Made by a program: the position numbers and the translations under genes. From positions 1-51,743 of the forward strand of contig NZ_VTQV01000032.1 of the NCBI RefSeq assembly GCF_008764245.1: a DNA stretch of 51,743 nucleotides, given 5' to 3'. The first letter of the stretch is position 1; the number at the start of each line of letters is the position of its first letter. Below the pieces are notes generated by a model. The model was not told where the DNA came from. It did no database searches and saw only the letters and a list, made by a program, of their open reading frames with translations. Positions 8,304-15,613 of this stretch are shown one piece after another. The stretch is from Bacillus subtilis. GTDB lineage: Bacteria > Bacillota > Bacilli > Bacillales > Bacillaceae_C.

Positions 8304-10814
8304 ATGAACACTTCCATCCAAGAGCAGTTTCTTCATCCACCTGAGGAATTTACGCCCATCCCTTTCTGGTTCTGGAATGATCATCTCTCTAAAGAAGAGA
8401 TTTGTCGACAAATTCATGATTTTCATGAAAAAGGAGTGAATGGATTTGTTTTACACCCAAGAATCGGAATCCCAAAAGAAATTGAGTATTTATCGGATGA
8501 ATTTATGGATTTTGTAGAAGTCGCTGTGCAAGAAGCGGATCAATTAGGCATGTTTGTTATTTTGTATGATGAAGCAATGTATCCTTCAGGATCGGCCAAT
8601 GGAAAGGTTGTAAAAGCGAACCCCAAATATGCCAGTCGTGGTTTGAAAATGAGTGAGTATCCTTGTGATGCTAGAATCAGTGAAGTTGTTTTAGCTATAG
8701 AGAAAAATGAAAACGTTGTTTCTGTGCAAGCCGTTAAAAAGCAATCGGAGTCCGCAATTTATGATCATGAAACTCAGTTACTTGAAGTAAAGGATAGGAA
8801 AATTCAATTTATCTGCCCAGATGACGGAGATTGGTCGATTTTAGTTTTTGTTGAAACATTTTCTCGGGGAACCATTCGTGGTATTCATTTTGGAGAAGAT
8901 GATGGAGAAGCAAACGCGCCAGCCTCGACCGATTTGTTGAATCCAGATGCAGTTAAGAAATTTATTCAACTGACACATGATACGTATTATGAAAAATTAA
9001 AGCGATACTTTGGTCATACGATTATCGCGATGTTCACCGATGAACCCGATATATTAGGCAGAGGTTCATTACGTGGATTAAAGCCATGGACGTATCACTT
9101 TCTAGATTTTTATAAAAGAAACGGAAATGCGGAAACCGACTTGCCTTTGCTCTGGTTTGAGGCTGGGGAAAGAACGGCGCTTGTTAGAAAAAATTATCGG
9201 AAAACCGTGAATGCAAAAATGACAGAATCATACTACCACCCGATTAGCAGGTGGTGTCGTGATCACAACATTGCTTTAACCGGTCACCCGGCGGCCAGTG
9301 ATGATATTGGTCTGTTAGAACATTTTCAAATACCAGGCCAAGATGTGGTATGGCGTTGGGTGGGCCCAGAGGATGGAAAAGCGATAAAAGGACATCATTC
9401 CACTGCAGGAAAATGTTCGGCAGATGCAGCGAGGCACCGGGGAAGACGGCGGAACCTCAATGAATTTCTAGGTGTTTGTGGTAAAGAAAGCGACTGGGCT
9501 TTAAGTCCAGGCGATATGAAATGGTATATAGATTGGTTGCTTGTCAGAGGAGTGAATCTACTATGTCCCCATGCTTTCTATTATTCGATTGATGGGAAGA
9601 GACGAAGTCATGAACGGCCACCTGATGTAGGACCGAATAATAGTTGGTGGTCTTATTATAAACAATTCGCCCAATATATGAAGCGTTTAAGCTGGCTCAT
9701 GACCGATAGTACAAATGAAACAGCGATTGCGGTTCTATGTGAAGAGGATTTTCTTCCGTGGAAAATCGTCAAACCGTTGTACGAGAATCAAATCGAATTT
9801 AATTATTTAGAAGAATCCCTACTTCATTCCTCCTGCAAGATCGCAGATGGGGTTATTCGGATTGCCAATCAGAAATATGAAGTGGTTGTGATCGAAGCAA
9901 GTCACCGTTTAGAAAATTCCGTTATGCAGGCGTTAGAGGCATTTATCGATGGTGGTGGAAAAGTCATTATATGGAATGAGGAAGAAACCATTCAATCCAA
10001 TCTGCATGCCACTTATATTAGCAAACCAGAAGAAATTTTGCAGGCAATTCCGGCATCCAATCGCAACGAGTTCCACTTAATTCCAAGCGACCCATCGATC
10101 CGACTGAGTAAAGTACGGAAAGATCATCTTATTTTTTATTTGCTTGTGAATGAAGGGGAAGACGATTATCAAGGACAAATCTGTTTGAAGGAAGAAGGAA
10201 AAGTTGAAAAATGGGATCCATGGAACGCCACGATAGAAGAATGTCCTATGTATGAAGATGGCATGTTGCCGATCAGTCTTTCACGTAGATCATCGATTGT
10301 CTATTGTGTTGACCCTAGTCAAGAGTCGGTTATTGAAATAGAGGACTCATTTGAACCACAGAGAAAAAAATTATTGCTAAATGACGCATGGCAAGTCAAG
10401 AATGTACCAGTTGCTCTAAAGGATGGTCTCCTACAGCCATGGAATCATTGGGAAGGAATGAAGTTTTTTTCGGGAACCATTATATATGAAAGTTGCTTCG
10501 AACTAGGTGAGATCGATGCGATCAAACAAATAAAGATCGATTTAGGTGAGGTATATGAAATCGCGAAGGTTTTCGTTAACGAAAAGGAAATAGGAGTGGG
10601 AATGTGGGCTCCCTATGAATTTCATTTAGACCCAGCTTTTTTAAAGGAAGGGCGCAATTTTATTAAAGTGGAAGTGACTAATAGTATGGCGAATCAAATG
10701 GATCAAGTTTCATTAAGATCAGGTTTGATCGGGCCGATTGAAGTGGAAATCGAAATAAAACCTTCTAATCAGGATCGGAACGATAAGCATCACCTCCGTA
10801 AAGCGAATCGTTAA
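8304..10814 (+). CDS. Cytoplasmic GH106-like glycoside hydrolase (possible alpha-L-rhamnosidase)
   Basis: An 836-residue protein without signal peptide. The N terminus contains PIPFWFWND followed by a barrel-like stretch (GVNGFVLHPRIGI, VILYDEAMYPSGSANG). Further acidic candidates lie in FTDEPDIL (about residue 245) and GHPAASDDIG (about 330). The last 150 residues look like a beta-sandwich carbohydrate-binding region (WEGMKFFSGTIIYESCFELG). This layout fits the large GH106-related proteins, some of which remove rhamnose from pectin, but I cannot prove the family or the catalytic residues from sequence alone. The ATG has AAGGAG 9 bases upstream. Its place after a YtdP-like regulator and before an acetylesterase supports action on imported rhamnogalacturonan fragments. 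Confidence 0.65.
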   Translation: MNTSIQEQFLHPPEEFTPIPFWFWNDHLSKEEICRQIHDFHEKGVNGFVLHPRIGIPKEIEYLSDEFMDFVEVAVQEADQLGMFVILYDEAMYPSGSANGKVVKANPKYASRGLKMSEYPCDARISEVVLAIEKNENVVSVQAVKKQSESAIYDHETQLLEVKDRKIQFICPDDGDWSILVFVETFSRGTIRGIHFGEDDGEANAPASTDLLNPDAVKKFIQLTHDTYYEKLKRYFGHTIIAMFTDEPDILGRGSLRGLKPWTYHFLDFYKRNGNAETDLPLLWFEAGERTALVRKNYRKTVNAKMTESYYHPISRWCRDHNIALTGHPAASDDIGLLEHFQIPGQDVVWRWVGPEDGKAIKGHHSTAGKCSADAARHRGRRRNLNEFLGVCGKESDWALSPGDMKWYIDWLLVRGVNLLCPHAFYYSIDGKRRSHERPPDVGPNNSWWSYYKQFAQYMKRLSWLMTDSTNETAIAVLCEEDFLPWKIVKPLYENQIEFNYLEESLLHSSCKIADGVIRIANQKYEVVVIEASHRLENSVMQALEAFIDGGGKVIIWNEEETIQSNLHATYISKPEEILQAIPASNRNEFHLIPSDPSIRLSKVRKDHLIFYLLVNEGEDDYQGQICLKEEGKVEKWDPWNATIEECPMYEDGMLPISLSRRSSIVYCVDPSQESVIEIEDSFEPQRKKLLLNDAWQVKNVPVALKDGLLQPWNHWEGMKFFSGTIIYESCFELGEIDAIKQIKIDLGEVYEIAKVFVNEKEIGVGMWAPYEFHLDPAFLKEGRNFIKVEVTNSMANQMDQVSLRSGLIGPIEVEIEIKPSNQDRNDKHHLRKANR

Positions 10815-10896
10815 GAGAAGCAATACGGAATCAGTAGAAAAGTAGCGTTTTCAGCCATTAAGATCACCTATATTTGCAAGAAAGGAGTAATAGCTT

Positions 10897-11538
10897 TTGT
10901 TTGAAAATAAACTTTTTAATAACTTCTATCGATTTGGCGAGACTGTGCTCCTTTTACTTTATGTGAATGCCCTTTGGATCTTTTTTACATTACTTGGTCT
11001 GATTATTTTTGGCTTTGGCCCGAGTACAGTGGCTATGTATACCATCTTCCGTCATTGGGCGAAGGGAAGAGACGATCTTCCAGTCTTGCAAACATTTTGG
11101 GAGACCTATAAAAAGGAATTTATAAAGGCGAATGCCTTAGGAATCATTCTCCTTTTGATCGCTTATATGCTGTACGTGAATCTGAATTTTCTAGAATTAA
11201 AAGGGGAATGGCTATCGGCCTTTAGCCATTACATCCTTTTATTAGCGACAGCCATTTATGCGGTGATGTTGATTTATATTTTCCCTATATACGTTCAGTA
11301 TGAAAATAAACTATTTGTTTACTTTAAAAATGCAATCTTAATGGCACTTTATCAGCCATTTCGAACGCTTTATGCGATTGCGGCTTGTTTGACTTTGTAT
11401 CATTTATTTTTTGTGTTACCTGTCTTTATTTTCTTGATGGGCGCTAGTTTAACGAGCTTCATTTTAATGTGGATCACCTATCGAACTTTTATGCGACTGG
11501 AGTATAAACAAGCTAAGTTACAGGAAAAACAGGCGTAA
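10897..11538 (+). CDS. DUF624 membrane protein (YesL/YteU-like)
   Basis: A 213-residue integral membrane protein with about five hydrophobic segments, starting at TTG 10897 nine bases after AAAGGAG. The N-terminal pattern MFENKLFNNFYRFGETVLLL and the FGFGPSTVAMYTIFRHW block are those of DUF624 proteins such as YesL and YteU, which occur in pectin-degradation operons. Their biochemical role is unknown; a helper function for the sugar transporter is a guess. A second DUF624 gene sits alone at 49301-49921. Confidence 0.85.
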   Translation: MFENKLFNNFYRFGETVLLLLYVNALWIFFTLLGLIIFGFGPSTVAMYTIFRHWAKGRDDLPVLQTFWETYKKEFIKANALGIILLLIAYMLYVNLNFLELKGEWLSAFSHYILLLATAIYAVMLIYIFPIYVQYENKLFVYFKNAILMALYQPFRTLYAIAACLTLYHLFFVLPVFIFLMGASLTSFILMWITYRTFMRLEYKQAKLQEKQA

Positions 11539-11558
11539 AGAAATGAGGAGTGTTAGGA

Positions 11559-12215
11559 ATGGAAAATAAGAAAATCAATGTTTATTTGGCAGGAGATTCA
11601 ACGGTGCAAACCTATGATTCTAGTAGGGCCCCCCAGGCTGGTTGGGGACAATGTATTGCCGATTATTTTACGGATGATGTGCAATTTTTTAACCATGCGA
11701 TTGGTGGTAGGAGTTCTAAAACCTTTATAACAGAAGGAAGATTAGAAAAAATAGGTCAAGAGATAAAGGCGGGTGACTATCTATTCATCCAGATGGGCCA
11801 TAATGATTCTACGAAATCACGCCCTGAGCGCTATACGGAACCTTATGAGGATTATACGGAATATTTACTACAGTATATAAAAGTAGCCCGTGTGCGTAAG
11901 GCCATTCCAATCTTAATTACACCTGTAGGTAGGCTCCATTATGTACGAGGGGAATTTCTCGCTGATTTCGGTGATTATTGCAATGCCATGAAGGAAGTGG
12001 CTGAGGAGGGGGATGTTTTATTAATCGATTTAATGAAAACTAGTATTCAATATTTCACTACCATCGGTTACGAGGAAGTTCACCGATTTTTTATGATTTC
12101 GGTTAATGGGACGGATTGCACCCATTTCACTGAAAAGGGAGCAAATGAAATGGCGAGATTGGTGAGTGAAGGAATAAAAGGTTTAAACATTGAACTTTCC
12201 CGTTTCGTAAAATAA
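11559..12215 (+). CDS. Rhamnogalacturonan acetylesterase-like SGNH hydrolase
   Basis: Should remove acetyl groups from imported pectic oligosaccharides inside the cell. The 218-residue protein has no signal peptide and all SGNH blocks: AGDSTVQ (nucleophile Ser), IGGRSS (oxyanion Gly), MGHNDS (Asn) and DCTHFTEKGA (Asp and His of the triad). These are the motifs of the RhgT/YesT acetylesterase family. ATG 11559 is chosen with GAGGAG 8 bases upstream; a GTG at 11550 overlaps that site. Intervals of 20 and 14 bases to its neighbours indicate one transcript. Confidence 0.87.
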   Translation: MENKKINVYLAGDSTVQTYDSSRAPQAGWGQCIADYFTDDVQFFNHAIGGRSSKTFITEGRLEKIGQEIKAGDYLFIQMGHNDSTKSRPERYTEPYEDYTEYLLQYIKVARVRKAIPILITPVGRLHYVRGEFLADFGDYCNAMKEVAEEGDVLLIDLMKTSIQYFTTIGYEEVHRFFMISVNGTDCTHFTEKGANEMARLVSEGIKGLNIELSRFVK

Positions 12216-12229
12216 AAGGGGGCTTTTGT

Positions 12230-13525
12230 ATGAGCTTAGATCAGGAGACTTCACAAATAAACAATAACACTGTTCTTCAGCCTATTTTGCTAGGAAAGAT
12301 AGATATCTCTGCTGCCGGGAAAAATACGAAAATGTATGTAGGAGATTTAACAGGCGACGGTAGGATGGATTTGTTGATGGTCCAACCCGATGGGGGAATT
12401 GATGATCGCTATATCCCTCATCAAGTCCAATCGATGACCGCCTTTGATTTGGAGGGGCGGATTTTATGGAAAAAAGGTGAGCCTGATCCAGATCCTGGGG
12501 GTCCTGGTTCTGATTACCCCGTGCAGATTTACGATATTGATGGGGATGGACAAAATGAAGTTTTATGTGTCATCGATAAGAAGTTTCATATTTTAGAAGG
12601 CGCAACTGGAAAGATAAAAAAAGTATACGATTTACCAGACGAATATGCCCATGATTGTATTATTGTTGCAAATTTAACCGGAGGAGAGTTTCCGCAAGAC
12701 ATTATTTTGAAAGATCGTTATCAACAATTGTGGGCAATGAATAAAGATTTTCAATTGTTGTGGACATATACGGGCAATGTCGGCCATTTTCCTTGGGTTT
12801 TTGATTTTGATGGAGATGGCCGGGATGAAGTAATGGCTGGTTATGACTTTTTAAACGCTGATGGCGAAAAACTTTGGTCTTGTGCCAATCTAGAAGATCA
12901 TGCGGATTGCATATGGGTTGGGAAAGTAAATCCCACGATATCAAATGGGTATCAAATTGTCATTGGCGGCAGTGTGACTGTGATGTATGACCATTATGGG
13001 AAAGAATTATGGCGATATGAAGGGTCGGTTGAATCTCAGCATGTCAGTTTAGGGAAATTCCGCGATGATCTTCCTGGATTACAAATAGCTGGATTGGATC
13101 GCATTGTGCGCGGAAATGAAAATGGGAAAGATGGTTTATTTTTGTTAGATGCGAATGGGAAAGAAATTTGGAAAGAGGATCGAAAAACAAAAGGATGGCT
13201 TACGATTATCGAAACAATGAGGAATTGGGATGATCACCACCTAGATTATATTTTAGCTTATAGAAGGGGTGGAGGAGTAAATCCTACTTTATACGATGGG
13301 GATATGAACCCTGTTGTGCAATTTCCAGAGGATGGGTATGTCGTTCATGCCGACCTCTTTGAGAGTGGATATGAAAACGTGATTATCTATAACGATCAAA
13401 CTGCTTATATGTATGCGAGTAAACCTATGCAACAATCAAAGCTAAAAGGGAAAGCATTATCTCAGGAAAAACGACTTTATTCTGTGACCCTGTACCCGGG
13501 AGGAGAGTATGTAGAGCAAAAATAG
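12230..13525 (+). CDS. Cytoplasmic beta-propeller protein with calcium-type motifs (possible PL11-like lyase or sugar-binding protein)
   Basis: A 431-residue soluble protein with no signal peptide. It contains at least three D-x-D/T-G-D-G-x-x-E/D loops, at about residues 38-46 (DLTGDGRMD), 101-109 (DIDGDGQNE) and 190-198 (DFDGDGRDE), each inside a beta-rich repeat. WKKG, WTYTG, WRYEG and WKEDR strands mark regular blades. Rhamnogalacturonan lyases of family PL11 (YesW/YesX) have calcium-rich propellers with similar loops, but they are near 600 residues, so this one is much shorter. It may be an unrecognised lyase relative or a non-catalytic binding protein. It lies 14 bases after the acetylesterase gene with AAAGGGGG upstream. 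Confidence 0.55.
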   Translation: MSLDQETSQINNNTVLQPILLGKIDISAAGKNTKMYVGDLTGDGRMDLLMVQPDGGIDDRYIPHQVQSMTAFDLEGRILWKKGEPDPDPGGPGSDYPVQIYDIDGDGQNEVLCVIDKKFHILEGATGKIKKVYDLPDEYAHDCIIVANLTGGEFPQDIILKDRYQQLWAMNKDFQLLWTYTGNVGHFPWVFDFDGDGRDEVMAGYDFLNADGEKLWSCANLEDHADCIWVGKVNPTISNGYQIVIGGSVTVMYDHYGKELWRYEGSVESQHVSLGKFRDDLPGLQIAGLDRIVRGNENGKDGLFLLDANGKEIWKEDRKTKGWLTIIETMRNWDDHHLDYILAYRRGGGVNPTLYDGDMNPVVQFPEDGYVVHADLFESGYENVIIYNDQTAYMYASKPMQQSKLKGKALSQEKRLYSVTLYPGGEYVEQK

Positions 13526-13567
13526 GACAATGTGATGAATTTGTGATGGTTCGGGAAATAATTTCCG

Positions 13568-13596
13568 TTGATAAAGAGTGTTAAACATGCTATTAT
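13568..13596 (+). promoter_or_regulatory. Sigma-A promoter of the PyrR-controlled transporter
   Basis: TTGATA (13568-13573) and TATTAT (13591-13596) are separated by 17 bases. Transcription would begin near 13603, just ahead of the PyrR-binding loop. Confidence 0.75.
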
Positions 13597-13612
13597 ATGT
13601 AACAAATATATA

Positions 13613-13725
13613 GCCTTTAAACCGGTCCCGAGAGGCCGAGAAGGACGAGTATATAGATGTGTTTTCTATGTCTATGTTTATCTATGCCCTTTTGTCCTCT
13701 GCGACGGAAGGGTATTTATTTTGCT
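13613..13725 (+). promoter_or_regulatory. PyrR-dependent pyrimidine attenuator
   Basis: The RNA contains GGTCCCGAGAGGCC (13623-13636) followed by GAGAAGGAC, matching the PyrR binding-loop consensus (UCCNGNGAGGY with flanking CCUU/AAGG). Downstream, CCCTTTTGTC (13687-13696) pairs with GACGGAAGGG (13703-13712), closing a CTCTGC loop and followed by TATTTATTTTGCTTTTTT: an intrinsic terminator. GTCCTCT of the terminator can also pair with the upstream purine-rich segment to form an antiterminator. By the B. subtilis pyr mechanism, UMP-bound PyrR would favour termination, so expression rises when pyrimidines are short. Confidence 0.85.
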
Positions 13726-13744
13726 TTTTTGAGACAAGCTTAAT

Positions 13745-13780
13745 CTCTTTTAAACAATGTCCTGTGAGGCTTGAAAAGAG
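13745..13780 (+). promoter_or_regulatory. Second PyrR-like RNA loop
   Basis: A perfect 7-bp stem CTCTTTT (13745-13751) and AAAAGAG (13774-13780) encloses AATGTCCTGTGAGGCTTG, which again carries the UCCNGNGAGGYU core. No intrinsic terminator follows. The SD (GGAG, 13784-13787) of a small ORF starts 3 bases after the stem, so PyrR bound here could block translation. That mechanism is inference. Confidence 0.6.
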
Positions 13781-13795
13781 AATGGAGATGTTTGT

Positions 13796-13858
13796 ATGAG
13801 TGATCATTCAAAATCCATTCCTTCAAACCAGCAAGAATGTTTTTACAACAGAAAATAA
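13796..13858 (+). CDS. Possible 20-codon leader ORF before the transporter
   Basis: Reads MSDHSKSIPSNQQECFYNRK and stops 22 bases before the transporter ATG. GGAG lies 8 bases upstream of its ATG, which makes translation plausible. I recognise no homologue. It could be a leader peptide coupling translation to the transporter, or the remnant of a pyr gene that once stood between the two PyrR loops. It is too short to judge by codon use. Confidence 0.35.
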   Translation: MSDHSKSIPSNQQECFYNRK

Positions 13859-13880
13859 ACACTGAAGGGTGGAAAACAAC

Positions 13881-15092
13881 ATGAACTATCAAAGGAAAAC
13901 AGTAGTCGCTTCTATGGCAGGTTTGACTTTAGAAGGCATGGATATTATGTTTATTTCATTTGCCATGTCCATGATCGTCGCAGAGTTTCATATTGATTTA
14001 GCAACGGGCGGATTTATTTCATCGATTACCAATATAGGAATGCTGATTGGCGGAATCATCTTCGGAATTTTGGCAGACAAGTTTGGTCGTGTCCGAATCT
14101 TTACGTATACTGTTTTTTTGTTTGCGATTGGAACAGCCTTAACCGGACTTGCTACGAATATTGAACAAATTTATTTATTTCGTTTCCTAGCTGGAATTGG
14201 TGCAGGTGGGGAATATGGCATAGGTATGGCTCTTGTAGCAGAGGCTTGGCCAAAGCATAAACAAGGAAGAGTCTCTTCTTACGTCAGTACGGGAGCACAA
14301 ATTGGGGTTATTTTGGCGGCGCTCCTTAGTGCCATTATTCTTCCTCATTTAGGATGGCGAGCATTATTCATCGTAGGTGTAATCCCGGTAGTTTTTGCCT
14401 TTATTGTGCGGAAAAACCTAAATGAATCGCCAGAATGGCTAGCTGCGCAAAAGGAGAAAAAGACCAGTCTTAAGCAAAAAGAAGGCAAATTAAGTGAGTT
14501 GTTTCGTACACCAAGAACAACGATTACTACAATTGCCCTTGCGATTATGGCGACTGTTCAAATAGCGGGATATAATGGATTGATGATTTGGTTACCATCC
14601 ATGCTGCAAAAATCACAAGGGTTATCTGTATCAAGTTCAGCATTATGGACGATTAGCACGGCTGTTGGGATGATCGTCGGGATGTTGACTTTTGGACAAT
14701 TTATGGATCGGCTAGGAGCCAAACGATCCTTTGGAATTTTTCTACTTGCGTCCGCAAGTGCTGTCTTTTTATACTCTTTTGCAACGGGGAGTGCTGGGGT
14801 ATTAATCGGCGGTGCGATTGTTGGCTTTTTCTCAAATGGAATGTTTGCGGGATATGGTGCCTTGATTAGCCACTATTATCCTGTCCATATTCGCAGCACA
14901 GCAACAAACACGATTTTTAATTTCGGTAGGGCTTTAGGCGGTTTCTCACCTATTCTTGTTGGCTATCTCTTGCAAAACTATAATATGATGACCGCAATGG
15001 TGTATTTGGCCGCCTTGTATATTATCTCGTTTATTGTCATGCTTAGTCTTAAGCAAGGAACCTCGCAGTCTACCGAATTGTCTGCGGCATAA
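13881..15092 (+). CDS. MFS transporter under PyrR control, candidate orotate or pyrimidine-precursor importer
   Basis: A 403-residue major facilitator protein with twelve hydrophobic segments. Motif A reads GILADKFGRVR after segment 2, and the N terminus (GLTLEGMDIMFISFAMSMIV) with GAGGEYGIGMALVAE is typical of the aromatic-acid/proton symporter-like group. The start is ATG 13881 with AGGGTGG upstream; a GTG at 13869 overlaps that site. Family membership alone would suggest a sugar or aromatic acid, but the PyrR attenuator upstream points to a pyrimidine substrate. Orotate, a cyclic carboxylate, fits both clues. No pyr genes are adjacent. The specificity is inference; the transporter class is firm. 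Confidence 0.88.
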   Translation: MNYQRKTVVASMAGLTLEGMDIMFISFAMSMIVAEFHIDLATGGFISSITNIGMLIGGIIFGILADKFGRVRIFTYTVFLFAIGTALTGLATNIEQIYLFRFLAGIGAGGEYGIGMALVAEAWPKHKQGRVSSYVSTGAQIGVILAALLSAIILPHLGWRALFIVGVIPVVFAFIVRKNLNESPEWLAAQKEKKTSLKQKEGKLSELFRTPRTTITTIALAIMATVQIAGYNGLMIWLPSMLQKSQGLSVSSSALWTISTAVGMIVGMLTFGQFMDRLGAKRSFGIFLLASASAVFLYSFATGSAGVLIGGAIVGFFSNGMFAGYGALISHYYPVHIRSTATNTIFNFGRALGGFSPILVGYLLQNYNMMTAMVYLAALYIISFIVMLSLKQGTSQSTELSAA

Positions 15093-15179
15093 AATGAGGC
15101 TCACAGGATGTGGGGGCAGAACGGTGGATTGTCATTGCGCTTTGCCGTTCGTCCGTAAAACGGGCGCTTTTGCTTTAGA

Positions 15180-15223
15180 GGAGTATCCTTAGGTCGTTTC
15201 GACAAACTGGATACTCCTTTTTT
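15180..15223 (+). terminator. Terminator of the MFS transporter gene
   Basis: GGAGTATCC (15180-15188) pairs exactly with GGATACTCC (15209-15217), followed by TTTTTT. A weaker GC hairpin near 15150-15166 precedes it. Confidence 0.85.
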
Positions 15224-15254
15224 GATGCAAAATAGGGGAGAAGTCGTGAAATCT

Positions 15255-15476
15255 TTATTCTTCCTCCGCTGGTTTTCCCCTTGTCAGTTTCTCAAAATCT
15301 CTCAACTCATTATTCTTAAGGTCTGTTACTTGAAAGGGATTATCTGTTTGCTTTTTACCACCCCGTATCCCCATTTGCCGGCTTCCTGTTCCTGTAGGAT
15401 CATTTAAAATCCCCTCATATTCACCATCAAAATGTGGATCAGAATTTGCATCAATATTGCGCTTCTCATCAGGCAT
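15255..15476 (-). CDS. Small hydrophilic protein of unknown function
   Basis: A 73-residue acidic protein starting MPDEKRNIDANSDPHFDG and containing GTGSRQMGIRGGKKQTDNPF. Its ATG (or the GTG just before it) follows AAAGGAG at 6-9 bases, a strong sign that it is real. It has no membrane segment or signal. The style resembles short conserved Bacillus proteins often made during sporulation, possibly a DUF3905-type protein, but I am not sure of the family. It converges on the MFS transporter gene. Confidence 0.65.
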   Translation of the reverse strand: MPDEKRNIDANSDPHFDGEYEGILNDPTGTGSRQMGIRGGKKQTDNPFQVTDLKNNELRDFEKLTRGKPAEEE

Positions 15477-15613
15477 CACAGTCAGCTCCTTTCCTAAATA
15501 TAGGTTAAGATATAGTAGGAAAAATATACATGACATATTGGTGCTTTTTTGCTTTTTTCTTCTATATGATTGAAAATGGAATCTAAATCAGCATGATTAA
15601 GGGAGATGAGAAT

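Noticed and set aside
15222-15407. 61-codon + strand ORF after the MFS transporter terminator
   Set aside because: It begins in the terminator T run and is antisense to the better-supported 73-residue gene.
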